IMG/VR virus record: IMGVR_UViG_3300028590_000018
Location: 1-57,403 of that record
DNA: 57,403 nt
Direction: 5' to 3' (one strand)
Source of the DNA: a virus
The notes under the pieces are model-generated. The model was not told the origin of the DNA and did no database searches. It was given only the letters and a program-made list of their open reading frames with translations. Shown here piece after piece: positions 1-6,753 of this stretch; the first letter of the stretch is position 1; every line of letters starts with the position of its first letter. The position numbers and the translations under genes were made by a program.

Positions 1-324
1 GCACTTGGCAGGCCAAGTGCCGGGCTCGATCTGTGTGCCGACCATGTATGTGCCGTCCTTGCGGATCGTGGTGGCCGGACCGGCTGGAGTGGTGGTTGCT
101 GGCGTTGTGGTCGACGCCGTGGAGCGGGCGATGACCGGTTCGACGATCGCGCGCGGCACGGTGGTGGACGGGGCGGTCTTCGATGCTTCGTTTGCTGCGG
201 TGCCGATGATCGCGGCGCAGCCACCGAATGTCAGGACGGCGACGGGGATAACGATCCACGGCCACACGCGAGGCTTCTTGCGGGGCGGCCAGGGCTGGGG
301 CGGGTACGGGTACTGGAAAGCCAT
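1..324 (-). CDS. Membrane-anchored secreted protein, 5' part (gene crosses the circle junction)
   Basis: The reading frame starts at an ATG on the complement of 322-324, preceded by a purine-rich GAAGGA, and runs off the left end. Joined through the 126-base terminal overlap it continues at 57277 and stops at 57105, giving 161 residues (486 bases, an exact number of codons). The N-terminus is Pro-rich and basic (PPRKKPRVW), then one hydrophobic segment (about residues 21-40), then a Ser/Thr/Pro linker and a small C-terminal domain described at 57105. A cysteine (FGGC) follows the hydrophobic segment, but the lipobox is not canonical, so a membrane anchor is likelier than a lipid anchor. It ends the prophage opposite the integrase, which suggests lysogenic conversion; that role is inferred. 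Confidence 0.8.
   Translation of the reverse strand, partial: MAFQYPYPPQPWPPRKKPRVWPWIVIPVAVLTFGGCAAIIGTAANEASKTAPSTTVPRAIVEPVIARSTASTTTPATTTPAGPATTIRKDGTYMVGTQIEPGTWPAKC
12..137. repeat. Terminal direct repeat, left copy (circular overlap)
   Basis: These 126 bases are identical to 57278-57403. The overlap shows that the two window ends are the same place on a circular molecule; it is more likely an assembly overlap than a biological repeat. Bases 1-9 and 12-20 form a perfect inverted repeat (GCACTTGGC / GCCAAGTGC), so the first 11 bases look like a fold-back artefact. Confidence 0.9.
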
Positions 325-424
325 AGCGAGGTGTCCTTCGAGGTCTGTGGAGTGATGGCCTTAGCCCACAACTTGGCCTACAGTCGCGAAGAAATATGCC
401 TCTGACCTGGGTTCCCTGGTGTGA

Positions 425-475
425 CACTTCCGCTTTGGGAGCGGAGGGTCGCAGGTTCAAATCCTGTCACCCCGA
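425..475 (+). other. attP core: 3' half of a tRNA-Pro(TGG) gene
   Basis: This stretch reads as an anticodon arm (stem TCCGC/GCGGA, loop TTTGGGA, anticodon TGG), a variable loop, a complete T arm (GCAGG/CCTGT) and the 3' acceptor strand CACCCCG with discriminator A. No matching 5' acceptor strand or D arm lies upstream, so it is not a working tRNA gene. It sits 130 bases before the integrase. Phage integrases of this class recombine into tRNA genes and carry a copy of the 3' half that restores the host tRNA. The exact crossover point cannot be read from this sequence. The rest of 325-607 holds no gene that I can support. Confidence 0.85.
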
Positions 476-607
476 CAAACAATCGACGTGAATCCCCTGG
501 TCAGGGGCTATTTCCCGTGAACCGCAGATCAAGCCGTGAAGGCTGGAGCAATCTGGATCAGTCTGGGGTAGCCTACAATTATCGCCTACAGCACACAAGG
601 GGCTGCC

Positions 608-1972
608 ATGGAGCAACGCAACGGGACCTGGCGCGAGACCGTCGACGTCACCGCCGAGTCGCAGGCCGAGCTGATCAAACGAGTCGCCGCGGTGGAGCGG
701 CTGCTGAAAAAGCTTGCTGCCGAGAAGCCGAAGGTTCGCCGAGCCCGCGGAGAAGGCGCGCTGTACAAGCGAAACCGGGACGGAATGTGGGTCGGGCAGA
801 TCGAACTGCCGAAGGGCCCAGATGGCAAGCGCCGCAAATCCAAACCGGTGTACTCCAAGGACCGCGCCATCGCCGTCAAGAAGCTCGGCAAGGTGAAGGA
901 CAACCAGGCCAAGGGAATTGCGCAGGCCGATCAACGGCTCACGGTGAAGGCGTACCTGGAGGATTGGATCGAGCACGTCGCCAAACTCCGTCTCGACCCG
1001 GACGCATGGCGCACCTACCGGTCAGCGATCACCAACCGCATCGTCCCACCGATTGGCGGGACCCGGCTGATCGAGTTGTCGCCGGACGACATTCGCCAGA
1101 TGCACTCCTGGATCCTGTCCGCCACATACAAGCGCGGCGAGACCGTCAAGACCTACAGCACGCGCAGTGTGCAGGAGGCGCACAACGTGCTCTCCGCAGC
1201 GCTCACCGACGCGGTCGCCGACGGTAAGGCGTACCGCAACGTGTGCGAGCTCGTCAGCCGCCCACAGGTGCTCAGCAAGAAACATGGCGCGCTCACCGCC
1301 GAGCAAGCCCGAAAGGTGCTCCTGGCCGCGCTCGAGGACAAGGACCCATTGGTGACCCGGTGGGCGGCCGGGCTGATGCTCGGCGGCCGGCAGGGCGAAC
1401 TGCTTGGGCTCCAATGGGATCGAGTGGACCTCGAGCGCGGATCGCTGGATCTGGCTTGGCAACTGAAGTGGCTCAAATTGAAGCCCGGCGCCGACCCGGA
1501 GGACCCGAACCGCTTCGATGTCCGGCCGGACTTCGAGCACATCCCGATCTGGCGCGGAGCCGCGTTGACTCGGCCGAAAACCACGCTGTCGCAGCGGGTC
1601 ATCCCGATCCCCGAACCGCTCGCGGCGATCCTCATCGTGCATCGTGACCGCAGCGAGCCGAATCCGTGGAATCTGGTGTGGGTCAGCCCGCCCGGGAAGC
1701 GATGGAAGTTCGTCACGCCGGTGTCGGATGCGGCCGACCGGGAAGGATGGGCGGCCGCGCAGAAGCGCGCCGAGGTAGAGCCAGTGAGCGTGCATGGGAT
1801 GCGCGGGACCACAGCGACATTGCTGATGGAGGCGGGAGTGGATGCCAGGGTTATCCAGGCGATCATGGGGCACTCAGATGTGGTGACGACCCGCGGATAC
1901 CAGCAGGTCAGTATCGAGACGGCCCGGAAATCTCTCGGCAGCCTGGACGGGCTGTTGAAGATTGAGTGCTGA
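608..1972 (+). CDS. int: Tyrosine site-specific integrase
   Basis: A 454-residue tyrosine recombinase that integrates the phage at attP (425-475) and, with an excisionase, releases it. The N-terminal third holds a basic AP2-like arm-binding segment and a SAM-like core-binding domain (about 110-210). The catalytic domain shows R261 in LGGRQGE, H396 and R399 in HGMRGT, H422 in GHSD and the nucleophile Y431, so the set is complete. ATG 608 gives a full-length start; upstream sequence in this frame is not needed for any domain. The stop is 2 bases from that of the convergent membrane gene. The excision partner is probably the gene at 5038. Confidence 0.95.
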   Translation: MEQRNGTWRETVDVTAESQAELIKRVAAVERLLKKLAAEKPKVRRARGEGALYKRNRDGMWVGQIELPKGPDGKRRKSKPVYSKDRAIAVKKLGKVKDNQAKGIAQADQRLTVKAYLEDWIEHVAKLRLDPDAWRTYRSAITNRIVPPIGGTRLIELSPDDIRQMHSWILSATYKRGETVKTYSTRSVQEAHNVLSAALTDAVADGKAYRNVCELVSRPQVLSKKHGALTAEQARKVLLAALEDKDPLVTRWAAGLMLGGRQGELLGLQWDRVDLERGSLDLAWQLKWLKLKPGADPEDPNRFDVRPDFEHIPIWRGAALTRPKTTLSQRVIPIPEPLAAILIVHRDRSEPNPWNLVWVSPPGKRWKFVTPVSDAADREGWAAAQKRAEVEPVSVHGMRGTTATLLMEAGVDARVIQAIMGHSDVVTTRGYQQVSIETARKSLGSLDGLLKIEC

Positions 1973-1974
1973 GG

Positions 1975-2679
1975 TTAGAGCACTGCGATGATGAACGCGA
2001 CTACCGCTGGCGCTGTTATCGCTTCGGCGATGATCGTGATCTCGCGATCTGGCCAGTCGACAACCCCGATGGCGTTGGCTGCGATGAGCCCGGCGTACAC
2101 GGTGCCGAAAGCCGCGGAGACCCGGAGGGCGTGCATTCTGCGTCGAGCACGCCTTGCCGCGGCCTGAGTTTGGCGTAGCCCTGCGGTGGTGCCCAGGATC
2201 GTCGCTATCGCCAATGCCGCCAACCAGATTCCGTAGATCGCTGCGAATGCCTTGTCGGCCGGGTTGGTGGGCGTGAGCAGTGACCACGAGCTGTTGTGGC
2301 GGCTGTCTCCGAGTGTCCAGCAGATTGCCAGGGCGATCCAGGCGAGGGTGCTGATGCCGACGACGTAGGGGATAAGGTGTGCTGCGCGAATGGCTCTCAC
2401 GGAGATGTTCATCAAAGTGGTGAACATGAACGCCATGAGCGCGGTCCCTATGAGCAGGGCGATGGAGCCGACGGTGGAGCCGGGGGCGATGACATTGGTC
2501 GGGCCGCCGAGGGGTGAGATGAGGTTCATTGTCGCGGAAGCGGCGGCGGCGAGTGTGAATGCGCGGAAGTTTCTATCGGTATGCCAGCGCGTGTGTAGTC
2601 GATCTAACGCAGTGAGTAACAGGATTATTCGGTATGGCGCTGGTGTCACTTGATGGATCATAGATCCGAGATCCGACAT
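1975..2679 (-). CDS. Multi-pass membrane protein of the lysogeny region
   Basis: A predicted 234-residue integral membrane protein with about five or six hydrophobic segments (for example around ALDRLHTRW-AFTLAAAAS, GSIALLIGTALMAFMF, VVGISTLAWIALAICW, IYGIWLAALAIATILG and AFGTVYAGLIAANAIG). Between the last two is a strongly basic loop (AARRARRR) that should face the cytoplasm. The start is the ATG at 2679; a TTG at 2700 and an ATG at 2661 are alternatives. It lies downstream of the 2733 repressor in the same direction, so it may be expressed in the lysogen, where such proteins sometimes exclude other phages. I recognise no family. Confidence 0.7.
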   Translation of the reverse strand: MSDLGSMIHQVTPAPYRIILLLTALDRLHTRWHTDRNFRAFTLAAAASATMNLISPLGGPTNVIAPGSTVGSIALLIGTALMAFMFTTLMNISVRAIRAAHLIPYVVGISTLAWIALAICWTLGDSRHNSSWSLLTPTNPADKAFAAIYGIWLAALAIATILGTTAGLRQTQAAARRARRRMHALRVSAAFGTVYAGLIAANAIGVVDWPDREITIIAEAITAPAVVAFIIAVL

Positions 2680-2732
2680 TTCGGATGCGGTTGCCTCCAA
2701 TTAACTCGCCCCGGTTTGCCCCCTAACCGCCC

Positions 2733-3032
2733 CTACTCGTCGCCGAAGATCTCGCCGAACACCTGCGCGGCGTGCCCACGCAGATCTACCCTGCCCTCAG
2801 CGAGGGCCCGCTTTGCCGCGTTGATGATGCCGCACTGCGTCGTCCCGAGCGCTGTAGCGATCGCCTCGAGCTGAACGATATTGGGGATGCGATGGCCGTA
2901 CTCGATTTCGCGGTATGTGGTCTTCTTCAGCCCCGCCGCGGCCCACATCTCAGGCTGGCTCAGGTTCGCCGCTTTCCGTCGCCGCTCAATCTCTTCGGCG
3001 ACAGCCGTGACAAGGGGTTCCCGGTTGGTCAC
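2733..3032 (-). CDS. XRE-family helix-turn-helix regulator
   Basis: A 99-residue DNA-binding protein. The Cro/C1-type helix-turn-helix covers about residues 10-65 (EEIERRRKAANLSQ, then MWAAAGLKKTTYREIEYG and IPNIVQLEAIATALG). The C-terminal 30 residues are a short tail that could be a dimer contact. The GTG at 3032 is chosen because a candidate promoter on the minus strand (-35 TTGGTT, 17-base spacer, -10 TATGCT) ends 6 bases before it, which would give a leaderless message. The TTG at 3116 would extend the protein by 28 low-complexity residues. It probably acts on the operator at 3131-3150. Confidence 0.8.
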   Translation of the reverse strand: MTNREPLVTAVAEEIERRRKAANLSQPEMWAAAGLKKTTYREIEYGHRIPNIVQLEAIATALGTTQCGIINAAKRALAEGRVDLRGHAAQVFGEIFGDE

Positions 3033-3126
3033 CGGGCCAGCATAGCCCTGACTGGACAGGCAACCAACTGATCGAGTGTCAAAAGTTTTCGACCGGGTAC
3101 CGCGAATAGCCAGCAAAAATCAACTA

Positions 3127-3155
3127 TTGCAGTACCCGGAAACCGGTACTACAGT
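3127..3155 (+). promoter_or_regulatory. Plus-strand promoter with operator between -35 and -10
   Basis: TTGCAG (3127-3132) and TACAGT (3150-3155) are separated by exactly 17 bases. The spacer is filled by an imperfect inverted repeat (AGTACCCGG / CCGGTACT, 3131-3150). A related half site, CCGGGTAC, lies at 3093-3100 in the upstream part of the divergent repressor. A repressor bound here would block the promoter, so this is a candidate target of the 2733-3032 protein. Confidence 0.5.
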
Positions 3156-3173
3156 CTGTTTTGCCTCCCTACT

Positions 3174-3257
3174 ATGGAGGGCATCAAATCGAGCTATTCG
3201 CGACCTAGAGCTCCGCCGTCGGAGGGGACGGGCTACAACGGGCGCATGACCAGATAG
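3174..3257 (+). CDS. Possible 27-residue leader peptide or small protein
   Basis: An ATG 19 bases after the -10 hexamer of the 3127-3155 promoter opens a frame of 27 codons ending in TAG. The product is basic and rich in Ser, Arg and Pro, with no recognisable motif. Start position relative to the promoter is its only support. The remainder of 3258-3399 shows nothing I can assign. Confidence 0.25.
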   Translation: MEGIKSSYSRPRAPPSEGTGYNGRMTR

Positions 3258-3399
3258 TGGGTCGAGTCGTGGAATTCGAGGGCCAGCCCGCCGGTACGCC
3301 GGCGTCGGGTGTGTTCGGAATCGGTGAGCTAATCCACGGCGCTGGCATGCAGGCCGCTTGGGCAACGTGAAGCTCGGCCGAGGATCGGGATTGATAGGC

Positions 3400-3630
3400 A
3401 TGCAGTGTGATTCGGAATTACCGTGGCCCGTGGGCCGCAAATTCGCCAGCCCGCAGGCACTCTCGGTAGCATTGCTCGAGCTGAGCCCAGCTGAACTGGA
3501 ATCGACGGTCGGGCACGCGGCGGCGATCCGGTTCCGCCGCAGACATGAAACGATCTGCGATCTCATCGTGGCCGCGATCCGGGTGGGCACATCGCCTGTG
3601 CGGCTATTCGATTCCCTCGATATCTCGTAG
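3400..3630 (+). CDS. Small immunity-region protein, paralogue of the 4225 gene
   Basis: A 76-residue protein of unknown function. Its C-terminal half (RRHETICDLIVAAI, then GTSP) matches the protein at 4225-4473 (GHETVRDLIIAAI, then GASP), and an F-SP-L motif matches upstream, so the two are paralogues. The 3' end overlaps by 27 bases the convergent remnant of a repressor gene (3604-3702), which repeats the layout of the second pair. The start is uncertain: the ATG at 3400 has only a weak ribosome binding site (RBS). Confidence 0.5.
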   Translation: MQCDSELPWPVGRKFASPQALSVALLELSPAELESTVGHAAAIRFRRRHETICDLIVAAIRVGTSPVRLFDSLDIS

Positions 3631-3702
3631 GGCTACGTCTAGGAACCCTCTCAAGGGCATGTCGAGAGCCGGAAGCCTGGGCGGGGCTGCTGGGGCTCGA
3701 GC
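3604..3702 (-). pseudogene. C-terminal remnant of an XRE repressor gene
   Basis: The last residues of this minus-strand frame (LRGFLDVALRDIE) match the end of the intact repressor at 4433-4702 (LRTFLELALKDIE). The helix-turn-helix part is missing or beyond recognition. The frame stays open to 3840 (78 residues), so expression of a short protein cannot be excluded. It faces the 3400-3630 gene as the intact repressor faces the 4225-4473 gene, which points to duplication of the pair followed by decay of one repressor. Confidence 0.5.
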
Positions 3703-4224
3703 GATGATGAAACCGGTCGGTCTGACTAATTTCGGTTTGCTGGAAATGAGCCGGGCAAACCGGACGTATCGAACACTATGGTCGGATTGTGTTGCCATGC
3801 AGATGATTTCCTCATCCCGGTGACGCATCATCCGAAACATGCACGCTAGCTACATATTTGCCACTGATTAACATGGAATCGTTACCTACCCAATGAAATG
3901 TTAAACACGCGGAATCCTAGGCGCGCCAGCCTGCGCGGACTATCATCCATAGTCACGGTTGAATGGCGAACTACCTTCGGCCAGTTGATAACTGAATAGT
4001 CACGGTGTGACGGCCTAGACGCAGGCCGAGGCATCGCCGCGTTGAAGAAACAGCGCGGACCCCCGCCAGCAACGGCTTCGCTCATTTTGTCGGCGGCATG
4101 TGGGAGCATCCGTAGAGTTGATAGCCATTGGTACGCGGGGGATACCGAACATGAGTTTTGTCGAACCACTAGCGGGATCTGTCGGGGCTGACCGCAGCGG
4201 CGCGATGAGGAGGGATTGTGCGCC
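3703..4224. other. Intergenic stretch with short repeats, no gene supported
   Basis: I see no convincing gene here apart from the open extension of the repressor remnant. The 11-mer ATAGTCACGGT occurs at 3949-3959 and 3996-4006, and the second copy is part of a perfect inverted repeat GTCAC-GGT-GTGAC (3999-4011). These could be operator sites for the downstream gene at 4225. A minus-strand open frame over 3882-4226 lacks any motif and is not called. Confidence 0.4.
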
Positions 4225-4473
4225 ATGGATGAGAGCCCCTATGCCGACCCGAAACTAGGCGGCTCGATGCGGGAGTCGCGCCACTTCCACAGCCCCAGCG
4301 AACTTGTTGATGCCGTGTTGTGTGAGTGTCAAGGGGAAGTGGAAACAGCGCTCGGATACATGACCGCAGACCGCCTCCGCACTGGCCACGAGACGGTCCG
4401 GGATCTGATCATTGCGGCGATCTGGATGGGGGCTAGTCCGACGGAGATGTGGTCGGATGTTCGATGTCCTTGA
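4225..4473 (+). CDS. Small immunity-region protein, intact copy
   Basis: An 82-residue protein of unknown function that starts at an ATG preceded by GAGGAGGGA. The C-terminal half holds the shared motif HETxxDLIxAAIxxGxSP, also in the 3400 gene. It overlaps the convergent repressor gene by 41 bases at the 3' ends. Such convergent overlap could couple the two genes by antisense transcription or collision. A helical fold is likely for the conserved part; no catalytic residues are evident. Confidence 0.6.
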   Translation: MDESPYADPKLGGSMRESRHFHSPSELVDAVLCECQGEVETALGYMTADRLRTGHETVRDLIIAAIWMGASPTEMWSDVRCP

Positions 4474-4702
4474 GCGCTAACTCAAGGAATGTTCGTAGCC
4501 CAATGCCTAGGGCGCTTGTCAGGGCTGCCATCTGCTTCGTGTTCGGAGACCGGGCGGCCTCCTCGAAGCGCTGAATGGTCTTGGCGCTGACTCCGCTGTC
4601 GGCGGCCAGTTTTTCTCGCGATAGCCCTTTCGTGAGCCGCTGGGCACGAAGCTCGTTGCCAATCGCCAGATCTATCGATTGGGCGAGTCCTTCGATGTCC
4701 AT
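4433..4702 (-). CDS. XRE-family repressor, probable immunity repressor
   Basis: An 89-residue DNA-binding protein with one Cro/C1-type helix-turn-helix (IGNELRAQRLTKGLSREKLA, then SGVSAKTIQRFEEAAR) and a short C-terminal tail. The ATG at 4702 is chosen because the minus-strand promoter at 4710-4738 ends 7 bases before it, so the message would be leaderless. A longer start (ATG 4711) would lie inside the -10 element. It is divergent from the leaderless Cro-like gene at 4826, with GGTCC-based operators in both promoters. This is the arrangement of a lysogeny switch, so it is my best candidate for the main repressor. Confidence 0.85.
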   Translation of the reverse strand: MDIEGLAQSIDLAIGNELRAQRLTKGLSREKLAADSGVSAKTIQRFEEAARSPNTKQMAALTSALGIGLRTFLELALKDIEHPTTSPSD

Positions 4703-4709
4703 GTGGGCC

Positions 4710-4738
4710 ATTTTGGGTCCAAACGGTCCTAACGTCAA
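4710..4738 (-). promoter_or_regulatory. Repressor promoter with operator O2 in the spacer
   Basis: On the minus strand TTGACG (4733-4738) and CAAAAT (4710-4715) are 17 bases apart. The spacer contains GGTCC-AAAC-GGTCC on the plus strand (4716-4729), which differs by one base from the half operator at 4798-4811. The -10 ends 7 bases before the repressor ATG at 4702, so transcription would start at or next to the start codon. Confidence 0.7.
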
Positions 4739-4789
4739 TCTCCAAGCCTCCCCTAACTGGGAACGCATGATTGCGACCGCACTCAGGTC

Positions 4790-4832
4790 TTGACATTGGT
4801 CCATACGGTCCATACTTTGGACCGTATGGACC
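4790..4832 (+). promoter_or_regulatory. Early promoter with 35-base palindromic operator O1
   Basis: TTGACA (4790-4795), a 17-base spacer and TACTTT (4813-4818) form a near-consensus promoter. A perfect inverted repeat covers 4798-4832: arms GGTCCATACGGTCCA and TGGACCGTATGGACC with a 5-base centre. It covers the spacer, the -10 and the start codon at 4826, so a bound repressor would block transcription of the whole early operon. Each arm holds two GGTCC units 9 bases apart. Confidence 0.8.
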
Positions 4833-5041
4833 AACTAGATCGGTACATCGCCGACAACGTCCTCCGCGAAATGTCCATCGCGGCAATCGAAGTAGACCGG
4901 CTCGCCGAGCTTGTTGGCATGTCCGAGCGTACCTTGTGGCGCCGCCTCACCGAGGGCGGATTCAAGATGCGTGAGCTGGGACTTATCGCCGACGCCCTGC
5001 ACTGCCAGCTGCACACCCTCGTAAAGGGGAAGGCGGCATGA
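4826..5041 (+). CDS. Leaderless Cro-like helix-turn-helix protein
   Basis: A 71-residue DNA-binding protein, first gene of the early operon. The helix-turn-helix is at about residues 24-50 (DRLAELVGMSERTLWRRLTE), followed by a helical part with MRELGLIADAL. The ATG at 4826 lies 8 bases after the -10, with no RBS, so translation is probably leaderless. It faces the repressor at 4433 across shared operators, the usual place of Cro. It overlaps the excisionase-like gene by ATGA. Whether it binds the same GGTCC sites is inferred from position. Confidence 0.8.
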   Translation: MDQLDRYIADNVLREMSIAAIEVDRLAELVGMSERTLWRRLTEGGFKMRELGLIADALHCQLHTLVKGKAA

Positions 5042-5283
5042 GCGCCGGTACCGCGGGGCGCGTCGACGTAGCTCAGATCTCCTACAACGTGCGACAGGCG
5101 CACCTGGCGACGGGCATTGGCGAGTCCACCATTCGCAAGCTTGTCCGCGAAGGCCACCTCGCCGCCCGCTACCTTGGGTCCACTCTGCTGATCGACGCCG
5201 AGGACCTCCAGCGGTTCTACGCATCGCTGCCCAGCGAGAAGCAGGTCGACCGTGACGTCGCCGCGAATCGCGGTGTGGCATGA
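5038..5283 (+). CDS. Excisionase-like helix-turn-helix protein
   Basis: An 81-residue protein with a MerR-like winged helix of the excisionase type (about residues 18-68: QAHLATGIGESTIRKLVREG, then LAARYLGSTLLIDAEDLQRF). Small proteins of this family either act as recombination directionality factors with a tyrosine integrase or regulate early genes. Its place as second gene of the early operon fits induction of excision together with lytic growth. It overlaps the genes before and after it by ATGA. Confidence 0.75.
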   Translation: MSAGTAGRVDVAQISYNVRQAHLATGIGESTIRKLVREGHLAARYLGSTLLIDAEDLQRFYASLPSEKQVDRDVAANRGVA

Positions 5284-6119
5284 CCGATCTCACCCTTGCC
5301 GCCGCGCGTTCCGAGCGTGATGCTCTCGCCGCCCGCACCGATGTCCTCGACAAGGTAGGCGTGCTGCGCACCCTGCCCGATGACATGCACGTCACCACAG
5401 AGATGGTGGCCGAGTTCTACGAGGTGCCCGAGGGAACGATTCGCGCGCTGGTGCTCGACAACCGCGACGAGATCGAGACGGACGGCTACCGCGTCGTCAC
5501 TCGGTCGGCGTTCGAGGGGAGTTACCCGAAGCAACTCACCTCCTCGGCCAGCCGGATCGCCTTGTTCCCGCGTCGGGCTGTGCTCCGGGTCGGGATGCTG
5601 CTCCGGGATTCGTTGGTAGCCCGGAAGGTTCGGGACCACTTGCTCGACGCCGAAGCCGCTGCGCCGCGTGAGCTGAGCGAGGACGAGATCATCCGCAACG
5701 CGGTGCAGATCCTCGACGGCCGGGTGCGGGCGCTCACGGTGGCGAACAAGGAGCTGACCGACAAGATCGCCGAGGACGCACCGAAGGTCAACTACGTCGA
5801 GCTGTACGTGGCCGAGTCGGACCTGTTGAAGCTGCGGGTGGTCGCCGCGAACAACGACGTCGGTGAGGAATGGCTTCGGGACCTGCTGCTCGCGCGTGGC
5901 TGGATCTACGTGGAGACCGAGTCTCGCTGGTCGGAACGTAAGCAGTGCAAGGAGATCCGCCGCCGCTATTCGGCGTACGCGCACAAGCGGCAGTACTTCC
6001 GCCCGGTCGAGGTGCATGAAGCGCCGCGTTTCAAGGGCGAGGTCATGCACACGTTGAAGGTCACCCCGGCTGGCGCTGAGGCTATCGCGCGCCTGATTTC
6101 GAAGGAGCGCGCGGCATGA
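5280..6119 (+). CDS. Phage antirepressor with KilAC-like C-terminal domain
   Basis: A 279-residue protein. The N-terminal half (residues 20-130) has the pattern seen in actinobacterial phage antirepressor proteins: LPDDMHVTTEMVAEFYEVPE, then LFPRRAVLRVGMLLRDS. The C-terminal third resembles KilAC domains (VNYVELYVAESDLLKLRVV, then WLRDLLLARGWIY and KGEVMHTLKVTPAG). Such proteins bind DNA or repressor and favour lytic growth. It follows the excisionase-like gene with a 4-base overlap and belongs to the same operon. Confidence 0.8.
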   Translation: MTDLTLAAARSERDALAARTDVLDKVGVLRTLPDDMHVTTEMVAEFYEVPEGTIRALVLDNRDEIETDGYRVVTRSAFEGSYPKQLTSSASRIALFPRRAVLRVGMLLRDSLVARKVRDHLLDAEAAAPRELSEDEIIRNAVQILDGRVRALTVANKELTDKIAEDAPKVNYVELYVAESDLLKLRVVAANNDVGEEWLRDLLLARGWIYVETESRWSERKQCKEIRRRYSAYAHKRQYFRPVEVHEAPRFKGEVMHTLKVTPAGAEAIARLISKERAA

Positions 6120-6340
6120 TCCCCACCGGATCCAATCCCCAATCCTCCGTAGACGTCTGGAACTCGGTCGCCCCGGTAGGTACCCCGGTCCGCTACTGGG
6201 TCGGGCGCGAGCCGCGCCAGGCGCTCACCACTTCTCGGGCGCTGGTTGTTGATGGGGTCGCGTCGGTGCGTGTGAGTGGTCGCGCTTTCCCGGTCGCTCT
6301 GTCGCACGTCAGCCTCGTATGTGACGGCGGTGCCGCGTGA
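6116..6340 (+). CDS. Small protein of unknown function
   Basis: A 74-residue protein coupled to its neighbours by ATGA at both ends. Its pattern (APVGTPVRYWVGREP, later VVDGVASVRVSGRAFPVALSHV) is that of a small all-beta domain frequent in early regions of actinophages. No catalytic motif is visible and no function is known to me. Confidence 0.65.
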   Translation: MIPTGSNPQSSVDVWNSVAPVGTPVRYWVGREPRQALTTSRALVVDGVASVRVSGRAFPVALSHVSLVCDGGAA

Positions 6341-6753
6341 CCGCCATCCTGATCTACGTCGCCGTCTGGGCGGCTGTCGCTGTCGCCATCAGCTTGCTGC
6401 TCGGCCGCTACCTCGGCCGCCGACCCCGTTCCTACCCAAGCCCCCTCAGCGCGGTTTCTGGCCGTTCCGTCGTCCGTGCTCCTGCCAGAGATTCAGGGCG
6501 ACAGACCGGTAGCTCCGCCGCGCTTGAGGGAACAGGGGCACGTTCTGGCGATGGCCGTGGGGGCTCCCCTCGCCCCGCGTTGAGCCGTCAGGACGTGCCC
6601 CGCCCCTGCGGTTGGTGGGTCGGACCTGTCTGGAAGCTCGACGGTGAGACGTGCGTCTGTCGCCTCGTCGCTCCTCATCCCGGGCCGCATGAATGCACTT
6701 GCGGCGCTTCGTTCGAGGGCTGTGGCCATCCTCCTGCGGAGGTGCAGCAATGA
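6337..6753 (+). CDS. Membrane-anchored protein with Cys-rich tail
   Basis: A 138-residue protein. Residues 3-24 are a single hydrophobic segment followed by RYLGRRPR, so the rest should be cytoplasmic. A long Ser/Gly/Arg-rich linker leads to a C-terminal Cys/His cluster (CGWWVGP, then CVCRL, HPGPHECTCG and CGHPP) that could bind zinc. It overlaps the next gene, also Cys-rich, by ATGA. Function unknown. Confidence 0.6.
   Translation: MTAILIYVAVWAAVAVAISLLLGRYLGRRPRSYPSPLSAVSGRSVVRAPARDSGRQTGSSAALEGTGARSGDGRGGSPRPALSRQDVPRPCGWWVGPVWKLDGETCVCRLVAPHPGPHECTCGASFEGCGHPPAEVQQ

Noticed and set aside
12-137. Biological terminal repeats of a linear phage genome
   Set aside because: The repeat lies inside a gene that is intact only after joining, has no packaging genes near it and ends at the window edge; a circular assembly overlap explains it better.
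425-475. Functional tRNA-Pro gene
   Set aside because: The 5' acceptor strand and D arm are missing upstream; only the 3' half is present, next to the integrase, so it is an attP core.
1022-1873. Minus-strand genes inside the integrase gene
   Set aside because: The plus strand encodes a complete integrase with all catalytic residues. Opposite frames are shadows of high GC codon use.
3120-3590. Minus-strand gene over the 3400 region
   Set aside because: It overlaps the promoter-operator at 3127 and the paralogue at 3400; its product is Arg/Pro/Ser-rich without a domain.
3882-4226. Minus-strand gene between the immunity modules
   Set aside because: No RBS, no motif, and it covers the repeats and RBS of the 4225 gene.
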